A stretch of 64,000 nt of DNA from Monodelphis domestica (taxonomy: Eukaryota > Chordata > Mammalia > Didelphimorphia > Didelphidae), in contig NC_077235.1 of the NCBI RefSeq assembly GCF_027887165.1, positions 14,715,033 through 14,779,032 on the forward strand. The letters are read 5' to 3'. How positions within the stretch are numbered: the stretch's first letter is position 1; each line of letters starts with the position of its first letter. A program made the position numbers and the translations under genes. The notes beneath the pieces were generated by a model. The model was not told where the DNA came from and searched no databases. It saw nothing but the letters and a program-made list of their open reading frames with translations. Below, piece by piece: positions 56,625 through 64,000 of the stretch.

Positions 56625-57185
56625 GTGCTACTTGGAATAATGCTTTGGATTCCCAGTCAGGAATCCTAGGTTCAAGTCATTTCTCTGCCACTTAGAAGGC
56701 AGATGACTTGGAGGATATCAGCTAACTTCCACATGAGCCTTAATTTTCTCATCTGTAAAATGAGAACAATACAGGTATCCCTTTCACATTGTGTGACTTT
56801 CTCCATTGTGATTTTGATATATCATGGGTCAACATAAGAAACCGAATAGGAATCTTTGGTGAGTTTTCAGGAAGCTACAGATAACACATGAATTCCATAG
56901 CTTTACAATCAAATACTTACAGATTTTACAATGAGGAACTATATAACCCCCTAAAAGAAAAAGAAAAAAATAAGACTTCTCTGGTATGAAGGGAGGTCAA
57001 AAAAATTTTATGTGGATTTTTCCACATCACAGGGGCTCCGTGCTCCTAGCCCCAGTGATGTGTAAAGGATCCTGTATTTGCAGTACCTACTTCATAGTAT
57101 TATTTAAAGGATCAGGTGAAATAAGGTATGTCCAGTGCTTCATAAACTTTACATTGATATGTAAAATTAGCTCATACATTGTAAT
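56625..57185 (+). mobile_element. MIR/THER1-type SINE split by a DNA transposon
   Basis: The left part (56625-56771) has 'gaatcctaggttcaagtcat' and 'tctcatctgtaaaatgagaa'. The right part (57075-57185) continues the same element with 'cagtacctacttcatagtat', 'aaggatcaggtgaaataagg' and 'agtgcttcataaactt'. The interruption is the TIR element listed separately. Confidence 0.7.
56772..57074. mobile_element. 303-bp non-autonomous DNA transposon (Tigger/pogo-like)
   Basis: The left end reads CAGGTATCCCTTTCACATTG. The reverse complement of the right end reads CAGGATCCTTTACACATC, an imperfect terminal inverted repeat. TA flanks both sides (56770-56771 and 57075-57076), the target duplication of Tc1/mariner-superfamily elements. 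Starting with CAGG is typical of the Tigger/pogo group. There is no transposase, so it moved with a helper. Removing it restores a continuous MIR. A 95-codon frame starting at 56986 lies partly here and is chance. Confidence 0.8.
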
Positions 57186-57379
57186 GGTGAGGGAACAACC
57201 TGAGGAGGGAAGCAGGAAAGGGATCATGGGGACCATTAAGAGGACTGTAGCTCTGGAGCTGAGAGTTATCTAGTACCATTTTTTTCTTAGTCATTGACTT
57301 TCGTGACTCGAACTAGGCAAGGACAGATAGAGGGAAATATTCATCAGATCATCATTACTTTTCTCTACCTTTGAAAGCA
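57186..57379. other. Short unassigned spacer
   Basis: Nothing recognised. Confidence 0.3.
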
Positions 57380-57510
57380 ACTTTCTCCCCATTTTTCAGA
57401 TGAAGAAACTGAGGTTCAGAGTGGTCATGGTATAGAGCTAGGATTTCATCCCAGCTCTCCTGATTTGCAATCCTGCACTCTTTCAACTCTCTCACCTTGA
57501 CCTGCCTATG
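57380..57510 (-). mobile_element. MIR-type SINE, antisense
   Basis: 'cagatgaagaaactgaggtt', 'cagagtggtcatggtataga', 'gctaggatttcatcccagct' and 'ctgcactctttcaac' are the reversed MIR parts in order. Confidence 0.75.
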
Positions 57511-58155
57511 GTATTCTTTCAAAAGTAATTATTTAGCATTACTAGAGAGATGAAAAAACAAACAGAAATAAGAAGACAAGTTAAACTGAGTTGATTGAGG
57601 GCCAGTGCCTCCTGTTCAGAGGACCAGAAACATGCTAATTATATGGTTAATATGCACTCTAATTAGCAGGAATGGATTGTGTAGGGACACTGAGTATACT
57701 GCAGTTACCAATTACTTGACTGGAATTATCTTTGTCTTTCTTTCCCAAACCTCAAAAGTATTTTAATGTATATTGAACCTCATGCTTACCTCATTCTCAA
57801 GCTTAGGGGACCATTAACATAAGTACAGCCCCAGTCTCTAAGGGTCTAAGAAAGAGGGAATCTGTCTGGAAAATGGCAGGGATGAGGCCTTATTCATCCT
57901 CTTGTATTCTTCCCCATGAAACATAGTATTTTGTATGCAGTATATCATAAATAGGAATTTTTATTGAATTTAATTGAATTAAATGTTTATAAAGCCCCCT
58001 AATAGTCAATATGGTTTACACAGGGAGTCGGTTTCAGACAGACTTGGTCAGTGGCTATTGTGACTATTGTTGGGCAAGGTAAGATGGAGAAAAAATCTTC
58101 ATCTGCTGATCATGTCTTTTTTCTTTCCCCTAGGAAATATTCAGAGAGATGTCCC
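57511..58155. other. Unassigned stretch with homeodomain-like AT motifs
   Basis: 57630-57675 contains 'catgctaattatatggttaa' and 'gcactctaattagcagg', TAATTA-type homeodomain sites close together in sequence without repeat signatures. No gene is seen. Confidence 0.35.
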
Positions 58156-58340
58156 CTCTATTTCAATGGAAGGCAGCATGATAGAAGCATTGGCCCATTG
58201 GCATCAGGGACTTTGGGTTTAGGCAGTTTGATTTCTTTATGTATAAAATAGCAATATTAATATGTGTTCCAACTCCCTCCTAGGGTTGTTGAGAAAAAAG
58301 TCATTAGCAAAGCTTAAAGCAGAATATAAATGTAAATTAT
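58156..58340 (+). mobile_element. MIR/THER1-type SINE
   Basis: 'ggcagcatgatagaagcatt', 'gatttctttatgtataaaat', 'ccctcctagggttgttgaga' and 'agcaaagcttaaagcagaat' are MIR parts in order. Confidence 0.7.
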
Positions 58341-60064
58341 CGATTTTTATGTCTCACTCTCCTTGTTCTCTTGTTCACCTTCTTTGGTAGCTCTCACTGG
58401 ACATGGTGCCTTGTCTGTTAGTCCTTTTATATAAACAGATCACATAGTGTCTTCCTGTGTGAATACCTCTAGTGTTTAAATCAGATGTCTTTCTAAAGAC
58501 CCTAAATAGCTTTCTGCTGTAGTTTTGAAAATATGAATGGTGAAAATTTGGTTTTACCACTAGAAGTCCCAACTGATCTCTATATATCACTTATTTGCCC
58601 TTAATTAATGAACCTTAATTTTCATTCTGTCCAGTGGTCATTTTATAAATGTAACGTTCTTTGCCATCCTTTGGGTAAAATGACATCATACTTAAAATAT
58701 AATAACAGAATCATAGTTGATGGCCAGGCTGCTAAATTGATATTTTTCATCTTGGCTAAATTGAAGGTGAAAATTTACACATGAGGAGGCAGCCCAAACT
58801 AAATCTGGTCTGCAAATCTAATTTTTAAAATATTCCTTGTCTATGCTGTTCTCATTTTCTTGATACTGAACTTTATCTCCCAAATCCCAAAGTCCATTTC
58901 AGACTTTGATGTTATAATATTCAACTCATTATAAGATACAAAATCCTTTGCTTTGCTGAACAGCCTATGGGTATCAATGAGAAATGTTCAATGCAATTTT
59001 TCTCAAGTAGTACAACACAGGGGAGTGTCAGGAATAAACCTATAGAAGCTCCAAAACAACTGGCCTGAAGTGCCACCTTTGCAGATAAACTCAAAGAAGG
59101 AGTTGGGAATTCAGTGTCCAGAGACTTGATAGAACCTCTGTTTCTTGATATAATAAGTCAAGGTCATGGCTGAAGCTCTTTAAAGGACATTCTAATAAAT
59201 AACTGTGGCCCAAACTATAAAGCCAATTTTATGAATTGTTTTTAAAAGGTTTCAAAATGAAACTATATTTCCTAAATCCCCATGGAGTCTTCATTAGGAA
59301 CGGAAAAGAACTAATTTGAGGTGTCATGCATTTTTGCAAATAGTGTGAAAAACACCACAGGGCCCATGTGACCATGTAACACATTTCACTTCTTCCAAAA
59401 TTAATTAAATGTCTTTGTAACCCCTAGGCCCCATGCTAAAATTTACTTGGCAAATTCATTTCTCCTTGGATATATTCTGCTTTAAAACATTCTTCAGCTA
59501 AGTTCGTTTCTCAGATAATAGAGAAATTCCTTATTTTCTGCCAAGTTGCCTTATGCCTCCTTATTTGATCTTTTCTTCATCTTTTCACTTCCTATGGAAC
59601 TTAAATGTTTACTAATGTTCTCCTTTGATGCCTCATCTTGGTATGAGATAACTTTGGCTTCTCAAAGGAACACAAGCTTTGGCAGGTCCTACTCAGGTAG
59701 AAATGCCTCACGTTCACTTCTAGCCACAGACTAGCCAAGAAATTATGTCTGCTCTTCAAGTACCAGCTAGTTAAATAATGGAGGAACCATATGGCTCACA
59801 AGCAATTCCTGAAGAGTTTTTATTAAATTGTAGAAGAGTTATGTTCTGTGTTAGAAGGAGTGCCAAAGTAAATTAAACCACAGATAACTGAAATAGAGAA
59901 AGCCTTGACCTTCACAACGAAAAGACTTTCCCCATCTATGACACATGATCTCTTAAGCATATGGCATTTGTATCTTGCCCACATTTACCAGAATTATGTG
60001 CAGCCTTCAATTAACTTCTGCTTCCTGTTTTGAATTTGCCCTAATAGACTAAGAGAGCAAGAAA
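58341..60064. other. 1.7-kb stretch without recognised repeats or genes
   Basis: Frames at 58375-58590 (minus) and 59546-59734 show no motif. The segment is a candidate for ordinary unique DNA. Confidence 0.4.
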
Positions 60065-60215
60065 AATGAACATTTATTTAAGTAAAAAGGTTTCATGAAG
60101 TGACATCATTTCAGGGTTTATGAAACTCTTTTACTTACTTAGGCTTCACAATAACCCTGGGAGATAAGTATTAGAATTATTTTTACCCCTATTTTACAAA
60201 TGAGAAATAGCATTG
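60065..60215 (-). mobile_element. THER1/MIR-type SINE, antisense
   Basis: 'ggcttcacaataaccctggg' then 'agataagtattagaattatt' and 'tattttacaaatgagaaa' are reversed THER1/MIR text. Confidence 0.7.
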
Positions 60216-60234
60216 CACAGTGCTAGATTGGGAG

Positions 60235-61930
60235 CATAAACATCCACTATTGATTGAGGTTCCCCAAGACTCTGTCCTGGACCCTCTTTTCTTCTTCTCC
60301 CTTTATACTGTTCTACTTGGTGGTCTCACCAGCTTCCATAGATTCAGTTATCTCTATGGTGTTGATTTTCAGATACACTTATCTAGCCCTGACCTCTCTT
60401 ATGACTTCCATTCCATATTACCTGACTACCTTTTGGATATCTTGCACTGATGTGTCCAAAATTGTACTTGTGTTCTCTCCACTCAAATTCTCCTCTTCCT
60501 ACCATCTCTATTGCTACCATCCTTCCTTTCAGTCACTGAGACTCAAAGCATGGCATTTCTGAGTCTCCTTAGGCTCTCCTTTCCCTATATCCAATTAGTT
60601 AGTCAGTTCAGTCCTGATCTTTCTTTCTTTATGCCATCTGTCATATATTCCCTGTTCTCTCCTCTGATGCTTCCATCAACCTGATACTGGCAGCCATCAT
60701 CTCAGACCTGGACTATTGCAGTAGACTGTCTTTAATATTTCTCCCTACTTGAGTCAATTCTCCCCTATGCTATCAAATTGATAGTCCTTTTTAAAAAATA
60801 TTTATTTATATTTTATTTTTTAATTTTTTCCATGGTTACATGATTCTTGTTGTCTCCCTCCCCTTTTCCCTCCTCCTCCCAGTATTGACAAGCAATTTCA
60901 CTGGGTTATACATATATTATCAATCAAAACCTATTTCTATATTATTTAGTTTTATAATAGAGTAATATTTTAGAACCATAACCCCAAATCACATACTGAT
61001 ATAAACAAATGATAAATCATATGTTTTCTTCTGAATTTCTACTACCACAGTTCTTTCTCTAGGTGTGGATAGCATTCTTTCTCATAAGTCCCTCAGCATT
61101 GTCTTGGATTACTGCACTGTTCTTAGTAACGGTCACTTACATTTGATTGTCTTAACAGTGTTTCATTTTTCTATTTACAGTGTTCTCCTGGTTCTAATTA
61201 TTTCATTCTGCATCAGTTCATGGAGGTCTGTCCAGTTCATATGGAAATCAAGCACTGTATTGTTTCTTATTGCACAGTAGTATTCCATTGCCACCATATA
61301 CCACAATTTGTTCAGTCATTTCCCAATCAAGGGACATCTCCTCATTTTCTAATAATATTTATATTTCTAAAGCATAAGAATGATGACCTTTTCACCCCAC
61401 CCCTACTCTTATTCAATCAACTCCAGTGGTTCTCTTTCAACTCCAAGATAAGCTATCCTTTGCTTGGTATCCAAAGCTCTTCATAACTTGACTCCCTTGT
61501 ACTATTCCAGGCTTCATACACCCTCGATTTCCACATGTATTCTACTGCCCAGTAACATTGGCCTCCTTCCCTGTTCCTTTAATGAAATATTCTGTGATTC
61601 CTGGCATGTCCACTGGCTATCCCACTTGCCTGAAATAGCTGCCTCCTTCTTCTTTAACCTTGGTTTCTCTGAGATCCTCTTAATCCTAGATTAAATCCTC
61701 ACTTCTCTAAAAAGGCTTTCTCAGTTCCCCTTCTTTCTGTTGATCATCTTCTATTTGTTCTGCATATATTTTGTTTGTATAGAATTCTTTGTGCATTGTT
61801 TCCCCTATTAGATCATGAGCTCTTGAAAGTAAGTTTTGCTTCTTTTTTTTCTACTTTGCCTTGTGTCCCCAGTGCTTGGCACAGGTCCTAGAAGTCAGTA
61901 AACATTTAATAAATGTTTATTTGTTGAATG
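60235..61930 (+). mobile_element. L2 (CR1-clade LINE) 3' part with nested L1
   Basis: The first part encodes recognisable L2 reverse transcriptase: VPQDSVLDPLFFFSLYTVL (parent VPQGSVLGPLLF) and, in the next segment, HRFSYLYGVDFQIHLSSPDL, where the active-site YADD reads YGVD. It continues with 'gcagccatcatctcagacct' and 'ctggactattgcagta', is interrupted by an L1 fragment at 60790-61352, and resumes with 'actccagtggttctctttca'. It ends in the L2 3' end: 'tgtgtccccagtgcttggca', 'aaacatttaataaatgttta'. Confidence 0.85.
60790..61352 (-). mobile_element. Short L1 3' end nested in L2
   Basis: The reversed L1 tail and 3' UTR ('ttccatggttacatgattct', 'ctaggtgtggatagcattct', 'tctcataagtccctcagcat') run into the last part of ORF2 ('gtagtattccattgccacca') and stop near 61352. 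AATATTTAT occurs at both ends (about 60800 and 61353) and may be the target duplication. L2 text is continuous once it is removed. Confidence 0.85.
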
Positions 61931-63155
61931 ACTGACCTGAATTCATTTCTTATCTCTAACATTTATCTATGTAAGCATTTGTTGTGAGTACATTTACCCT
62001 TTCTGTGTTCTTAAGATAGTTTCCTAAGATTATAAGTTATGGATGACCTGTGATGAGACATGAAAATTCCCACATTGGATAAGGAAATCCACATATTGAT
62101 TAAATTATTACTCATGTATGTATTGACATATTCATAGAGAAGTAAACTCTGATTCAGAGAAGTGACTTGGCTAAGATCACATAGCTAGGAGGTGTCAGAA
62201 GTTGAATTTCAGTCCAAGTCTTATCTGACTCCTGATCCGTATATTTATTAATACATCATACAGTCTTTCATGCATATATCTGCAGCAAGCACTCTCTAAA
62301 AGCATGCACTGTAAATGATTGAATCATGTGCAGAAGTTGTACTAACTAGCGTTCCATGCAAAATTTTAGAATTAGACCAAAAGGAAGGAGAAGTAAGACT
62401 TAGAGAAACAGGACAGTAATTTTCCTGGAATATCAGCATTTTTGTGGACAAGATAGAGAGGAATGGGCTAATTGACAGAATAGTTATATAGATTGAGAAT
62501 TGAATAAATCAAACCCAAACTGTAGTGAATAATGTATTGACATTAACCCAGGGAGGAAATCTCCAGTGCAGTGCCATAGTGCTCTTTCCATTCTATTGAA
62601 CATTTAATCTTACATTATTCAGTGTTTATCAGTGATTTGAGTAAAGACATAGAAGGCTTGCTTATCAAATTTTCAAATGCTATTAAGTGGGATAGGATAG
62701 TATATGACAGAATTAGGCTCACATTTTGACATACTAGAAAATGGACTGAATTTTAATACAATGAAATTTTATTGAGATGAAATGTAAAGGAAAGAAAGGA
62801 CTTTGAAATCTACTAAAACTCTCAGACCATTTTTAGCTAAATTACTCTGGAAAAACATCTTCCTTAAATTTTTATTTTGTGGAATTGATTTTGTGAACCC
62901 AAGTTTAGGATTTTGCATTTGTACCTGTTAATCTCCTTGCTATTAAATTCAGATCACCAAATAAGACTAATGATATCTTTTTGGAACCTTACTCTCATGT
63001 AACAAAGTAGCATGACCAGCTTTATTTGCTGTCTTTAAATTCATTGATGTATCATTTATGCCTTTATCAGACACTGATGAAAATCTTGAATTGCATGGGA
63101 CCACTAAGAATTGATGGCCAACTCACTCCTTTGGAGAACTCCTTCTTAGTTAGCT
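61931..63155. other. Unassigned stretch with one SINE
   Basis: No gene recognised. A MIR-type SINE lies at about 62120-62260. Frames such as 63026-63217 are chance. Confidence 0.4.
62120..62260 (-). mobile_element. MIR-type SINE, antisense
   Basis: 'cagagaagtgacttggctaa', 'gatcacatagctaggaggtg' and 'ttatctgactcctgatccgt' are reversed MIR parts in order. Confidence 0.75.
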
Positions 63156-64000
63156 TAGAATTATTATCCCCTCAGTTTCCAATTTTTTGCCACCACAAAA
63201 AGCCCATCTATAAATAATTTTGTACAAATACGTCCATCCCCATTTTTTAATCTCTTTGGGAATCAGATGTAGTAGCAATTTTTCTGATTCAAAAGGCATG
63301 CATTCTTTTAAACTCCTTTGGGCATAATTCCAAATTGCTTTCCAAAATGATTGTATCAATTCACAATTCCATAAGCAATACGTATCCCAATTTTGTCACA
63401 TATTTTTGAACATTTATTATTTTCCTTTACTGTCATATTTGCCAATCTGCTTGGTATATGGTGATATTTCAGAGTTGTTTTTATTTGCATTTTTATAATC
63501 AAGAAGGATTTAGAATGTTTTTTTTCATATTATTATTAATAGCTTTGATTTCTTCATCTGAAAACTGTCTATTCATATCCTTTGACCATTATTTATAAAT
63601 TGAGGAATGATCTGGTTCTTATAAATTTGACATAGTTCTTTATGTATTTGAGAAATGAGACCTTTATTAGAGAAATTTTTATAAAAAGATTTTCCCACTT
63701 TCTTACTTCCCCCGTCTAATCTTAGTTGCACTGGTTGTGTTTGTACAAGATTTTTTTAGTTTAATATAATCATAATTATTCATTTTACATCTTGTAATAT
63801 TCTCTATCTCTTGTTTGGTCATAAATTCTTCCCTTTTCCACAGATCTGATAGGCAGACTCTTCTATGTTCACTTAAGTTACTTATAGTATCACTCTTTCT
63901 GTGATAGACCCATTTTAAACTTATTTTGCAGTGAGATATTGATCTAAACCTAATTTTGCCATACTATTTTAGAATTTTCCCAGCAGCTTTTGTCATATAA
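63156..64000 (-). mobile_element. L1 ORF2 C-terminal part, antisense, continuing past the window
   Basis: Reversed ORF2 end text in order: 'tttgccaccacaaaaagccc', 'ttcacaattccataagcaat', 'gtcatatttgccaatctgct', 'gacctttattagagaaattt', 'acagatctgataggcagact', 'gatattgatctaaacctaat', 'ttcccagcagcttttgtcat' at the window edge. The 3' UTR is missing on the left, so both ends cannot be judged. It is strongly diverged. Confidence 0.8.

Overview
The window is intergenic or intronic mammalian DNA, almost certainly marsupial. The LINE-1 (L1) copies have the text I recognise from opossum and other marsupials: a long pyrimidine-rich inter-ORF spacer and a characteristic 3' UTR. They sit among MAR1-type and THER1/MIR-type SINEs, a tRNA-like marsupial SINE, old L2 copies and marsupial-type LTRs. 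I cannot fix the species. I see no intact host protein-coding gene, rRNA, tRNA or CRISPR array. Essentially every open reading frame is an L1 remnant, a shadow of a repeat, or chance.

Layout. 0.7-2.4 kb: 3' end of a + strand L1. 3.8-7.7 kb: MIR-type SINE, then two antisense L2 copies carrying a MAR1 SINE and a solo LTR. 7.7-8.9 kb: antisense L1 3' end. 8.9-12.6 kb: mostly non-repetitive, with nested SINEs. 12.6-18.2 kb: two L1s head to head, one split by a solo LTR at its reverse-transcriptase active-site codons. 20-23.7 kb: old L1 pieces, a CpG-rich RTE-like element and an L2/CR1 tail. 25.6-29.7 kb: L2 tails and old antisense L1. 29.7-30.5 kb: 3' LTR plus 3' internal sequence of an endogenous retrovirus fossil. 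30.5-34.6 kb: L1 with its 5' end, an ORF1 relic, a solo LTR in the inter-ORF spacer and the endonuclease part of ORF2.

34.6-38.5 kb: the only host-gene homology, a decayed copy of SOCS5 (suppressor of cytokine signalling 5) with 5' UTR, whole coding length, 3' UTR and AATAAA signal. L1 ORF2 sequence in the same orientation lies on both sides, but about 0.8 kb of ORF2 is missing between the flanks. 38.5-45.7 kb: antisense L1 pieces, one with a solo LTR flanked by ATGT repeats, another a 5' half with promoter, ORF1 and endonuclease. 49.6-54.6 kb: an L1 5' end whose 5' UTR holds two tandem ~281-bp units, abutting an ORF2 fragment that carries a second RTE-like element. 54.6-64 kb: SINEs, a TA-flanked 303-bp DNA transposon inside a MIR, an L2 with a nested L1, and an L1 running off the end.

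The interest is in repeat biology: three L1 5' ends with unlike 5' UTRs, several L1 pieces lacking 3' ends, readable insertion orders, and the SOCS5 copy. I did not find a new gene system. All family names rest on remembered sequence features, not database searches.
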